Source: an uncultured Oscillospiraceae bacterium (lineage in GTDB: Bacteria; Bacillota; Clostridia; Oscillospirales; Oscillospiraceae). Taken from it: a DNA stretch of 8,885 nucleotides. The notes beneath the pieces were generated by a model, which made no database searches, was not told the DNA's origin, and saw nothing but the letters and a program-made list of their open reading frames with translations. The position numbers and the translations under genes are program-made. Position 1 is the stretch's first letter. Each line of letters starts with the position of its first letter. The DNA lies in assembly GCA_944385455.1 (NCBI GenBank), contig CALWXI010000191.1:1-8885 (forward strand), in the 5' to 3' direction. This document shows, piece by piece, positions 1-6,354 of this stretch.

Positions 1-1
1 C

Positions 2-331
2 GTCCGGCGCCTGTCCGGCGGCAACGTCCAGAAGGTGCTGGTGGGCCGTGAGATCGCCCAGGAACCTTCCGTGCTTATGACGGCCTACGCCGTCCGGGGC
101 CTGGACATCAACACCTCCTACACCATCTACAACCTGCTGACGGCGGAAAAATGCAAGGGCGTGGCCGTGCTCTACGTGGGCGAGGATCTGGACGTGCTGC
201 TGGAGCTGTGCGACCGGATCCTGGTGCTCTGCGGCGGCCAGGTCAGCGGTGTCGTGGACGCCCGCACCACCACCAAGGAAGAAGTCGGTCTGCTGATGAC
301 CAAGTTCAGAAAGGAGGCCTCCCAGGCATGA
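2..331 (+). CDS. ABC transporter ATP-binding protein, C-terminal part (BmpA-type nucleoside/sugar importer, NupO/YufO-like); 5' end outside window
   Basis: This is the last 109 codons of an ATPase whose start lies to the left of the window. The frame opens with the ABC signature LSGGNVQK, followed about 20 residues later by a Walker B/D-loop region reading TAYAVRGLD. After that comes YVGEDLDVLLELCDRILVL, which matches the switch region and the strand-turn-strand that end the second nucleotide-binding half of double-ATPase importers (RbsA, MglA and YufO type). In that family the second half is usually catalytically degenerate, and the same is true here: no acidic Walker B residue or catalytic Glu precedes RGLD. 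The protein would sit on the cytoplasmic face and couple ATP hydrolysis to the two permeases encoded directly downstream. The stop overlaps the next start as ATGA, so translational coupling is likely. The substrate cannot be read from this fragment; a purine nucleoside is suggested by the permease types. Confidence 0.9.
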   Translation, partial: VRRLSGGNVQKVLVGREIAQEPSVLMTAYAVRGLDINTSYTIYNLLTAEKCKGVAVLYVGEDLDVLLELCDRILVLCGGQVSGVVDARTTTKEEVGLLMTKFRKEASQA

Positions 332-1437
332 CACAGGCAACGCAACACAAGGAGCCCCTTCTGCGGATCGTCAAGCGGGACGGCATCGCCCGTCCCAAGG
401 CCTACGCCATCCGGCTCATCGCCGTGCTGCTCTCCCTGGTGGTCTGCGGCGTCTTCATCTACGCCATCACCAAGCTCAATCCCGTCCAGGTATACGAGGC
501 CATCTTCGACGGCGCCTTCGGCACCAACCGCCGCTCCTGGGTCACCATCCGGGACGCCATGATGCTTTTGTGCATCGGCGTGGGCCTGGCCCCTGCCTTT
601 AAGATGAAGTTCTGGAACATCGGCGCGGAGGGACAGATCCTCATCGGCGGCGTGGTCACCGCAGGCATCATGAAGGCTTACGGCAGCGCCCTTCCGACTC
701 CGGCGCTGCTGGTGGTGATGGCAGCGGCCAGCATTCTGTGCGGCTGCCTCTGGGGCGTGATCCCCGCGGTGTTCAAGTCCGTTTGGAACACCAACGAGAC
801 CCTCTTCACCCTGATGATGAACTATGTGGCCATCCAGATCACCAGCTACTGTGTGGCCCTGTGGGAAAACCCCGTGGGCTCCAACTCCGTGGGCATCATC
901 AACCAAATGACCGCCTACGGCCACTTCCCCAAGCTCTTCGGCCAATCCTACGGCCTCAACGTCCTGCTGGTAATGCTCCTCACGGTGGGCATGTACGTCT
1001 ACCTCAAGTATTCCAAGCAGGGCTATGAGATCGCCGTGGTGGGCGACTCCGAGAATACCGCCCGTTACGCCGGCATCAACGTCAAAAAGGTCACCATCCG
1101 CACCATGGCCATCTCCGGCGCCATCTGCGGCATCGCCGGCTTCATCGAGGTGGCGGGCGTCAGCCACACCATCTCCACCAATACCGCCGGCGGCCGGGGC
1201 TTCACCGCCATCATTGTGGCGTGGCTGGCTCAGTTCAACACCTTTGTGATGATCCTGATCTCCTTCCTGCTGGTCTTTCTGCAGCAGGGCGCCATCCAGA
1301 TCGCCACCCAGTTCAATCTCAACGACTACGCCTCGGAGATCATTACCGGCATCATCCTCTTCTTTATCCTCAGCAGTGAGTTCTTCATCAACTACCGCGT
1401 GATCCTGCGCAACAGAAAGGGGGCCGACGGAAAATGA
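328..1437 (+). CDS. ABC transporter permease, first subunit (NupP/YufP-like, BPD_transp_2 family)
   Basis: This integral membrane subunit of a BMP-family nucleoside or simple-sugar importer has 369 residues, a usual length for the family. The start is ATG at 328, overlapping the ATPase stop (ATGA), with AAGGAGG at 311-317 ten bases upstream. A longer open frame reaching back to 151 only shadows the ATPase gene. Visible family marks are NIGAEGQILIGG at residues 97-108, NETLFTLMMNYVAIQI at 156-171, and the cytoplasmic coupling segment GYEIAVVGDSENTARYAGIN at 232-251. GGRGFTAIIVAWL follows at 288-300. About ten hydrophobic segments alternate with short polar loops. A basic N-terminus (LLRIVKRDGIARPK) precedes the first membrane helix at about 26-48. 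In B. subtilis the related NupOPQ takes up guanosine; the substrate here is inferred only by analogy. The gene runs directly into the second permease with another 4-base overlap. Confidence 0.93.
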   Translation: MTQATQHKEPLLRIVKRDGIARPKAYAIRLIAVLLSLVVCGVFIYAITKLNPVQVYEAIFDGAFGTNRRSWVTIRDAMMLLCIGVGLAPAFKMKFWNIGAEGQILIGGVVTAGIMKAYGSALPTPALLVVMAAASILCGCLWGVIPAVFKSVWNTNETLFTLMMNYVAIQITSYCVALWENPVGSNSVGIINQMTAYGHFPKLFGQSYGLNVLLVMLLTVGMYVYLKYSKQGYEIAVVGDSENTARYAGINVKKVTIRTMAISGAICGIAGFIEVAGVSHTISTNTAGGRGFTAIIVAWLAQFNTFVMILISFLLVFLQQGAIQIATQFNLNDYASEIITGIILFFILSSEFFINYRVILRNRKGADGK

Positions 1438-2420
1438 GCGATCAGATCATCCGCCTGCTGCAATCGTCCATCTGCTTCGGCACCGTCATCATGTACGGCG
1501 CCATGGGCGAGATCCTCACGGAAAAATCCGGCAACCTGAACCTGGGTGTACCGGGCATCATGTACCTGGGCGGCATCTCGGGCCTGGCGGCGTCGTTCTT
1601 CTATGAGTTCAACAATCCCGACCCCTCCCGCCTGGTCTGCCTGGTGATCAGCTTCCTGGCGGCTTTCGGAGCGGCGGCCCTGGGCGGTCTCCTCTACAGC
1701 TTCCTTACCATCACCCTCCGGGCCAATCAAAACGTCACCGGTCTGACGCTGACCATCTTCGGCGGCGGCGTGGCCAACTTCTTCGGCGGCGCCCTGAACA
1801 CCATGGCCGGCGGCGTGGGCCAAATCTCCGTGGCCGCCACCAGCGCCGCTTACCGGGCCACCATCCCGGGCCTGTCCGGTCTGGGCCTGGTTGGAAAACT
1901 CTTTTTCAGCTACGGCTTCATGGTGTATCTGGCCATTGTGCTGGCCGTGGTGATGCACTGGTATCTCAGCCGCACCCGCACGGGTCTGAACCTGCGGGCC
2001 GTGGGCGAGAATCCCGCCACTGCCGACGCCGCGGGCATCAACGTCACCCGCAACAAGTATCTGGCCACCTGCCTGGGCGCCGGTATCTCCGGTCTGGGCG
2101 GCCTGTACTACACTATGGACTACATCAAGGGCACCTGGGGCAGCGACGGCACCATTGAGTCTCTGGGCTGGCTGGCCGTGGCTCTGGTGATCTTCGCCAT
2201 GTGGCGGCCCATCAACGCCATCTGGGGATCCTATCTCTTCGGCCTGCTGTTCTGGGTCTATCTGGTGATTCCGGGCCTTGCACGCAAAGACATCGAGCTT
2301 TTCAAGATGCTCCCCTATCTGGTGACCATCGCGGTGCTCATCGTCATCTCCCTGCGGAAAAAGCGGGAGAATCAGCCTCCCGCCAGTCTGGGCCTTCCCT
2401 ACTTCCGGGAGGATCGCTGA
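1434..2420 (+). CDS. ABC transporter permease, second subunit (NupQ/YufQ-like, BPD_transp_2 family)
   Basis: This is the partner membrane subunit, 328 residues, completing the ATPase-permease-permease order typical of BMP-family importers. The ATG at 1434 overlaps the preceding stop (ATGA), and AAAGGGGG at 1416-1423 lies ten bases upstream. Diagnostic segments are GAMGEILTEKSGNLNLGVPG at residues 22-41, LRANQNVTGLTLTIFGGGVA at 95-114, and TGLNLRAVGENPATADAAGI at 183-202. The last of these is the loop expected to contact the ATPase. ESLGWLAVALVIFAMWRPINA at 242-262 is the usual final helix pair. The C-terminus is short, polar and cytoplasmic in character (LRKKRENQPPAS). A strong hairpin terminator begins 11 bases after the stop, so this is the last gene of the transport operon. 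The BMP-type substrate-binding lipoprotein is not in the window and is presumably upstream of the ATPase. Confidence 0.93.
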   Translation: MSDQIIRLLQSSICFGTVIMYGAMGEILTEKSGNLNLGVPGIMYLGGISGLAASFFYEFNNPDPSRLVCLVISFLAAFGAAALGGLLYSFLTITLRANQNVTGLTLTIFGGGVANFFGGALNTMAGGVGQISVAATSAAYRATIPGLSGLGLVGKLFFSYGFMVYLAIVLAVVMHWYLSRTRTGLNLRAVGENPATADAAGINVTRNKYLATCLGAGISGLGGLYYTMDYIKGTWGSDGTIESLGWLAVALVIFAMWRPINAIWGSYLFGLLFWVYLVIPGLARKDIELFKMLPYLVTIAVLIVISLRKKRENQPPASLGLPYFREDR

Positions 2421-2430
2421 CCATAGGATC

Positions 2431-2464
2431 AAAGCCCCGCCGCAGAAAGCGGCGGGGCTTTGTC
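2431..2464 (+). terminator. Intrinsic terminator of the ABC transporter operon
   Basis: A perfect 13-bp stem is formed by AAAGCCCCGCCGC (2431-2443) and GCGGCGGGGCTTT (2449-2461) around the loop AGAAA. It starts 11 bases after the permease stop. The T tract is only the TTT that belongs to the stem, so termination depends mostly on the very GC-rich stem. Confidence 0.85.
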
Positions 2465-2480
2465 ACCAAATTGTGGCTGC

Positions 2481-2510
2481 TTTTTTCCCGGAAGCGTGGT
2501 ATGGTATAGA
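2481..2510 (+). promoter_or_regulatory. Probable promoter of the PAP2 gene (extended -10)
   Basis: TATAGA at 2505-2510 is preceded by TG at 2502-2503, giving an extended -10 motif. The only -35 candidate at the right distance is a weak T-rich stretch at about 2482-2487 (17-base spacer). It lies between the upstream terminator and the PAP2 start, where a promoter is needed. Inferred from sequence only. Confidence 0.5.
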
Positions 2511-2531
2511 AGTTCAGATCCTGTTCAGAAA

Positions 2532-2539
2532 AGGTGATC
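2532..2539 (+). promoter_or_regulatory. Ribosome binding site that favours the TTG start of the PAP2 gene
   Basis: AGGTGATC is an 8-base exact match to the part of the anti-Shine-Dalgarno complement AAGGAGGTGATC that lies just past the core. It sits 3 bases before TTG at 2543. The alternative GTG at 2534 lies inside this site and has no purine-rich site of its own upstream, so the TTG start is preferred. Confidence 0.5.
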
Positions 2540-2542
2540 TTC

Positions 2543-3184
2543 TTGCCTCAGCTCTCTCCTCCCCTCCGCAGCCGCCTGCGGGAGCTTCGATACGCCGCAT
2601 GGGTGCCGGTGTATCTGGCTGTTTTCTTTCTGGTGGAACGCATCCCCCGCAGCCGCTACTGGGCCACTCAGCTGCCTGCGGACAACTGCATTCCCTTCCT
2701 GGAGGGCTTCGTGGTCTTTTACTGCATGTGGTATTTCTTCCTGGTGGCGTCTGGGGTGTACCTGTTGTTCCGGGACAGCGCCGCCTTCCGGCGGTACATG
2801 GCCTTTTTGGCCTGCACATTCTTCCTCAGTGCGGGGATCTGGCTGATCCTGCCCAGCTGCCAGGACCTGCGGCCTGCCGTGCTGCCCCGGGACAATCTTT
2901 TCTGCACCCTGGTGGCCGCCCTTTACCGGGTGGACACCAGCACCGACGTGTTCCCCTCGGTCCACGTGGTAGGGGCGGTAGGCGCGGCGCTGGCGCTATG
3001 GCACACGCCGCCAGTACGCTTTCGCCGCCTGACCCGTCTGGGGACAGCAGTGCTGGCCGGGCTGATCTGCCTGTCCACCATGTTCATCAAGCAGCATGCT
3101 CTGCTGGATGTGGCCGGCGGCCTGCTGCTGTGCGCCGCTGCGGCCCCCTTCTTCTTCCGGCACAAGAAAAGCCCCGCTCCCTGA
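2543..3184 (+). CDS. PAP2-superfamily membrane protein (clostridial type phosphatase/transferase)
   Basis: This is a 213-residue membrane protein of the PAP2 (phosphatidic acid phosphatase type 2) superfamily, which acts on lipid or polyisoprenoid phosphates at the membrane. Numbering from the TTG start at 2543, conserved pieces are LRP followed by PRDN (about 109-118), the DVFPSVHVVGA segment with PSxH at 138-141, and STMFIKQHALLD at 178-189. In the last, His185 and Asp189 are the expected charge-relay pair and His141 the second catalytic His. The classical first motif KxxxxxxRP is reduced to the QDLRP form, which is common in clostridial members. Five to six hydrophobic helices are visible (about 18-33, 52-77, 86-104, 141-154, 167-183, 190-206). 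GTG at 2534 would add three residues. The gene stands alone behind its own probable promoter, and the stop codon lies inside the downstream terminator. The exact substrate (undecaprenyl-PP, PA or an inositol-type lipid) cannot be told. Confidence 0.85.
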   Translation: MPQLSPPLRSRLRELRYAAWVPVYLAVFFLVERIPRSRYWATQLPADNCIPFLEGFVVFYCMWYFFLVASGVYLLFRDSAAFRRYMAFLACTFFLSAGIWLILPSCQDLRPAVLPRDNLFCTLVAALYRVDTSTDVFPSVHVVGAVGAALALWHTPPVRFRRLTRLGTAVLAGLICLSTMFIKQHALLDVAGGLLLCAAAAPFFFRHKKSPAP

Positions 3185-3204
3185 GGGAGCGGGGCTCTCG
3201 TTTT
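3170..3204. terminator. Bidirectional intrinsic terminator shared by the PAP2 gene (+) and folD (-)
   Basis: A perfect 12-bp stem is formed by AGCCCCGCTCCC (3170-3181) and GGGAGCGGGGCT (3185-3196), with a 3-base loop TGA that is the PAP2 stop codon itself. On the plus strand it is followed by CTCGTTTT. On the minus strand the arm runs straight into TTTTC (complement of 3166-3170). The folD stop at 3208-3210 is only 11 bases away on the other side, so one hairpin plausibly serves both convergent transcripts. Confidence 0.85.
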
Positions 3205-3207
3205 GAT

Positions 3208-4047
3208 TCACGCGCCGTGCTTTTTCGCCGCCGTCAGGAGGTTGCACATCAGCATGGCCCGGGTCATGGGGCCCACGCCGCCGGGCACCGGAGTGATGTA
3301 AGAAGCCTTGGGCTCCACGGCGGCAAAATCCACGTCGCCGCAGAGCTTGCCGTCTGGGCCGCGGTTCATGGCCACATCAATGACCGCCGCTCCCTCCTTC
3401 ACCATCTCCGCCGTCACCAGGCCCGGCCGGCCCACCGCCGAGACCAGAATATCCGCCTCCCGCGTCAGGGCCTCCATATCCGGCGTTCGGGAGTGGCACA
3501 GCGTCACCGTTCCGTCGGCCTGGGTCAGCAGCATCGCCATGGGCTTGCCCACGATGTTGCTGCGCCCCAGCACCACGCATCGTTTTCCCGCCGTGGGGAT
3601 CTGATAGTACCGCAGCATCTCCATGACGCCCGCGGGGGTGCAGGGCAGAAAGGCGGGACGGCCGATGGACATCTGCCCCACATTGAAGGGGTGGAAGCAG
3701 TCCACATCCTTGTCCGGACGGATGGTATGGATCACCAGATCCGCGTCCAGATGGGGCGGCAGCGGCAGCTGACACAAAATACCGTCCACCGCGTCATCTT
3801 CATTGAGCTGCCGGACCAGCTCCAGCAGCGTTTCCTCCGGGGTGTCCGCCGGAAGGCGGTGAGGGAAGCTGCGGATGCCGCACTCGGCGCAATCCGCCTC
3901 CTTGCCCCGGACATACACGGCGGAGGCGGGGTCGTCCCCCACCAGGATCACCGCCAGTCCCGGCGGCCGGGAGAGGGTTCCCACCTCAGAGCGGACCCGG
4001 GCCTTCACCTGGGCCGCCAGGGCCTTGCCGTCAATCCGCACTGCCAT
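3208..4047 (-). CDS. folD: Bifunctional methylenetetrahydrofolate dehydrogenase / methenyltetrahydrofolate cyclohydrolase
   Basis: FolD is a cytoplasmic enzyme of one-carbon metabolism. It oxidises 5,10-methylene-THF to methenyl-THF with NADP+ and hydrolyses this to 10-formyl-THF for purine and formyl-Met-tRNA synthesis. The protein has 279 residues, close to the usual 280-290. The catalytic pair Tyr45 and Lys49 lies in AVYVRGKEAD. DGILCQLPLPPH is at 88-99, KDVDCFHPFNVG at 113-124, PCTPAGV at 135-141, the nucleotide-binding VVLGRSNIVGKPMA at 158-171, and the closing ITPVPGGVGPMTRAML at 251-266. The Gly usually found in KDVDGFHP is Cys here, a variant I believe occurs in other Firmicutes. The start is ATG at 4047 with AGGAGG (complement of 4054-4059) six bases upstream. 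A further in-frame start at 4104 would add 19 Arg-rich residues that do not belong to the family. It overlaps the end of lgt by 17 bases and is the last gene of the operon. Confidence 0.96.
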   Translation of the reverse strand: MAVRIDGKALAAQVKARVRSEVGTLSRPPGLAVILVGDDPASAVYVRGKEADCAECGIRSFPHRLPADTPEETLLELVRQLNEDDAVDGILCQLPLPPHLDADLVIHTIRPDKDVDCFHPFNVGQMSIGRPAFLPCTPAGVMEMLRYYQIPTAGKRCVVLGRSNIVGKPMAMLLTQADGTVTLCHSRTPDMEALTREADILVSAVGRPGLVTAEMVKEGAAVIDVAMNRGPDGKLCGDVDFAAVEPKASYITPVPGGVGPMTRAMLMCNLLTAAKKHGA

Positions 4048-5059
4048 GCGCCGCCTCCTGTTCCCCGCCGGCCTCACCGGCCTGCGCCGTTTCACTTGCC
4101 CCATCGGCCTCCGGCTCCGGTCCAGCGGCCTCCGATTCTTCCGCCTGCTGAGCGGCCTGGGCCTCGGCGGCAGCCTGCGCCGCAGCCAGCTGGTTCACCC
4201 ACAGATCCTCCGGCGAGCATTTCTTGATACACACGTGGTAGAAGAGCACTCCGGCAGCCACCACCGCCAGCACGATGCTCAAAGCCTGAGACACCCGGAT
4301 GGGCTGGCCCATGATGGTCCAGTCAAAGAGGTAGAGGCTGTCGCTGCGCAGACCCTCCACCCAGGCCCGGCCCAGGCCGTACCACAGGAAGTAAAACCAG
4401 GTGTTCTCACCGTCAAACCGGCGTCCCTTGGTCACCACAAAGAGGATCAGCAGCAGTCCCACCAGGTTCCACATGCTCTCATAGAAGAAGGTGGGATGCA
4501 CTTCGATGGAGGTAACGGAAGTGGTCCAGAGCTTCATGCGCCAGGGCAGCGTAGTCTCGGCACCAAAGGCCTCCCGGTTGATAAAGTTGGCCCAGCGGCC
4601 AATGACCTGCCCCAGCAGCAGTCCCAGCACCGCCAGATCCGTCAGCGCGCCGAAGCGCAGCTTCTTATATTTGGAGTAGCAAAAGGCCACGATGGCCCCC
4701 ATGATCACCGCGCCGTAGATGGCAAGCCCGCCGTCCCAGACGGCCACGATGGCCCCCCAGTCCAGCGCGCCCTCCTCCGTGCGGTAGAGGTCCAGATAGA
4801 AGATCACGTAGTAGAGCCGGGCGCCCACGATGCAAAGAGGCACCGACCAGAGCACCAGATCCATCACATGATCCTCGGTGATCCCAAAGCGCTTGGCCTG
4901 CTTCATGGCCAGCAACAGCCCCGCCAGCATGGCCACGGCCAGGATGATGCCGTACCAGTAGATCCCATGTCCAATGTGAATGGCAATGGGGTCGGGATTG
5001 AACTCCCAGTCACCGAAGAGCCCGGGAAAGCTGATGGGCATGTCTTTCATAACTGTCAA
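4031..5059 (-). CDS. lgt: Prolipoprotein diacylglyceryl transferase with an acidic C-terminal tail
   Basis: Lgt moves a diacylglyceryl group from phosphatidylglycerol to the lipobox Cys of preprolipoproteins in the membrane, the first step of lipoprotein maturation. Numbering from TTG 5059, key segments are IYWYGII (33-39), VGARLYYVIFY (78-88), WDGGLAIYGA (108-117) and GQVIGRWANFINREAFG (150-166). The last is the Lgt signature, with the essential Arg155 and Asn158. HPTFFYES (188-195) and GRAWVEGLRSDSLYL (230-244) follow, the latter containing the second essential Arg. The catalytic core ends near residue 290. About 52 further residues rich in Ala, Glu and Gln follow, with no Lys or Arg, giving 342 residues against about 270-290 in B. 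subtilis and E. coli. The start is uncertain. TTG 5059 has AAAGGAAG eight bases upstream; ATG 5050 is nine bases further in; TTG 5086 overlaps the ymfH stop as TTGA. It is cotranscribed with ymfH and folD. Confidence 0.94.
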   Translation of the reverse strand: MTVMKDMPISFPGLFGDWEFNPDPIAIHIGHGIYWYGIILAVAMLAGLLLAMKQAKRFGITEDHVMDLVLWSVPLCIVGARLYYVIFYLDLYRTEEGALDWGAIVAVWDGGLAIYGAVIMGAIVAFCYSKYKKLRFGALTDLAVLGLLLGQVIGRWANFINREAFGAETTLPWRMKLWTTSVTSIEVHPTFFYESMWNLVGLLLILFVVTKGRRFDGENTWFYFLWYGLGRAWVEGLRSDSLYLFDWTIMGQPIRVSQALSIVLAVVAAGVLFYHVCIKKCSPEDLWVNQLAAAQAAAEAQAAQQAEESEAAGPEPEADGASETAQAGEAGGEQEAAHGSAD

Positions 5060-5067
5060 GGCGGATT

Positions 5068-5075
5068 CTTCCTTT
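5068..5075 (-). promoter_or_regulatory. Ribosome binding site of lgt, favouring the TTG start at 5059
   Basis: On the minus strand, AAAGGAAG lies eight bases before TTG at 5059. It is 17 bases from ATG 5050, too far for good initiation, and lies downstream of the other TTG at 5086. It therefore points to the middle candidate, although the match to AGGAGG is imperfect. Confidence 0.4.
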
Positions 5076-5082
5076 CTTTCCG

Positions 5083-6354
5083 TCAATTTTCTCTGGGCAC
5101 AATCTCTGAAAGAACTGCCCGGTCCTGGGTGATGTTGTCCCGCAAAAAGGCCTCCACATCCTCCCTGGTGATGGAATCGAACACCTGAGGGAAGCGGAAG
5201 GGGTCATATCCGTAGAAATAGCCCTCCGTCAGCGACACGGCGATGTTTTCAAAGGAGTTGAGACCCCGGAGGTTTGCGCCGAAGGCGGCGCGGCGCACCC
5301 GCTGGTAGAATTCCTCGTCCACGCCCTCTTCCCCAAGGCGGCGGGCCTCTTTGCAGATCTCCTGCGCCACGGTCCGGGCGTCCTTGCTGTCGCCGCCGGC
5401 GTAGAGATAGGCCACACCTGGCATCATCTCAAAGGCGCCGCCGAAGCTGGTGTTGATGAGACCCTGGTCGTAGAGCCGCAGGTACAGAGGGCTGGAGTCC
5501 CCCAGCAGGATGTCGCAGGCCATGTCCCCCAACACAGCCATACGGAGGTATTCCTCCCCGTCCGCCGCGGGACGGCACTTGAAGCCCGTGAGGAACTGGG
5601 GACTGGAGACCTCCATGGCAAGGCGCGTCTCCCGCTGCGCCACCGCCTGGGGCTCTTCGCCGTAATCCCGGGGCACGGCAGGTCCGCCCGTCCGGGGCAG
5701 AATCCGGCGGGCCGTCTCCACCACCATGGCTGGCTCCACATTGCCCACCACGGTGAGGATCATGTTGGAGGGCGTGTAGAAGGCCTTGTGACAGCTGTAA
5801 AGCGTCTCCGCCGTGATGCGGGAGATGCTCTCCACGGTGCCGGCAATGGCGGTGCGGGCAGTGCTCGTGCTGTAAAGCGCCTGCATCATCCGGGTGTAGA
5901 GCTGCCAGTCTGGGTTATCCTCGATCATGCGGATCTCCTGTCCGATGATCCCCTGTTCCTTGGCCACGCTCTCTTCCGTGAAATAGGGCACGGAGACAAA
6001 GGAGAGCAAAATCTCCAGATTCTCCCGGAAGTGCTCCGTGGAATCAAAATAGTACCCGGTCATGGCGTTGGCGGTAAACGCGTTGGGTTCTGCGCCGTTT
6101 TTCGCCAGCTCCTGGAGGGCGTTGCCCTCCTTGGTGTCAAACATCTTGTGCTCCAGATAATGAGCGATGCCCGCGGGAGTATCCAGCCAGGCGCCGTCCA
6201 GACAGAAACGGGTATCCATACCGCCGTAGCGGGTGGCAAAGAAGGCATACTGCTTGGCATAGTCCGGCTTGGGCACCACACAGATCTGCAGTCCGTTGGG
6301 CAGCGTCTCCCGATGCACAGACTCCCCGATACGCTCATAGAACGTAGGTCTCAT
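5083..6354 (-). CDS. ymfH: M16 family zinc peptidase, YmfH-like (catalytic subunit; linked to EF-P 5-aminopentanol modification)
   Basis: This is a 423-residue cytoplasmic member of the M16 (pitrilysin/insulinase) zinc peptidases. The inverted zinc motif HYLEH is intact (His65, Glu68, His69), and the third ligand is expected at Glu140 in GQEIRMIEDNP. The two-lobed M16B layout is visible: the N-terminal catalytic lobe to about 210, then a related C-terminal lobe containing DILLGDSSPLYLRLYDQGLI. That stretch is where active homodimeric M16 enzymes carry an Arg and Tyr, but here the aligned positions are Tyr and Thr. In B. subtilis the YmfF/YmfH pair (also spelled YfmF/YfmH in some databases) is associated with the 5-aminopentanol modification of elongation factor P. 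The role in this organism is inferred from that. ATG at 6354 overlaps the ymfF stop (ATGA), with AAAGGAGG seven bases upstream. It is cotranscribed with ymfF, lgt and folD. Confidence 0.92.
   Translation of the reverse strand: MRPTFYERIGESVHRETLPNGLQICVVPKPDYAKQYAFFATRYGGMDTRFCLDGAWLDTPAGIAHYLEHKMFDTKEGNALQELAKNGAEPNAFTANAMTGYYFDSTEHFRENLEILLSFVSVPYFTEESVAKEQGIIGQEIRMIEDNPDWQLYTRMMQALYSTSTARTAIAGTVESISRITAETLYSCHKAFYTPSNMILTVVGNVEPAMVVETARRILPRTGGPAVPRDYGEEPQAVAQRETRLAMEVSSPQFLTGFKCRPAADGEEYLRMAVLGDMACDILLGDSSPLYLRLYDQGLINTSFGGAFEMMPGVAYLYAGGDSKDARTVAQEICKEARRLGEEGVDEEFYQRVRRAAFGANLRGLNSFENIAVSLTEGYFYGYDPFRFPQVFDSITREDVEAFLRDNITQDRAVLSEIVPREN

Noticed and set aside
172..1167. Long open frame on the minus strand opposite the first permease
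   Set aside because: It is rich in His, Asp and Gly in the pattern of a GC-rich antisense frame, has no family resemblance, and lies opposite a clearly recognisable permease.
1392..2432. Long minus-strand open frame opposite the second permease
   Set aside because: It reads as a low-complexity antisense shadow (Gly, Gln, Ala, His rich), has no recognisable domain, and is fully covered by a real gene.
3697..3711. Gly to Cys change in the FolD KDVDGFHP motif
   Set aside because: As far as I recall, KDVDCFHP occurs in other Firmicutes FolD proteins. The catalytic Tyr and Lys and all other motifs are intact, so it is not a sign of loss of function.
2473..4227. A 584-codon plus-strand open frame spanning the PAP2 gene and folD
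   Set aside because: It crosses two real genes and a bidirectional terminator, and its composition (Arg, Pro, His, Gly) is typical of an out-of-frame GC-rich reading.
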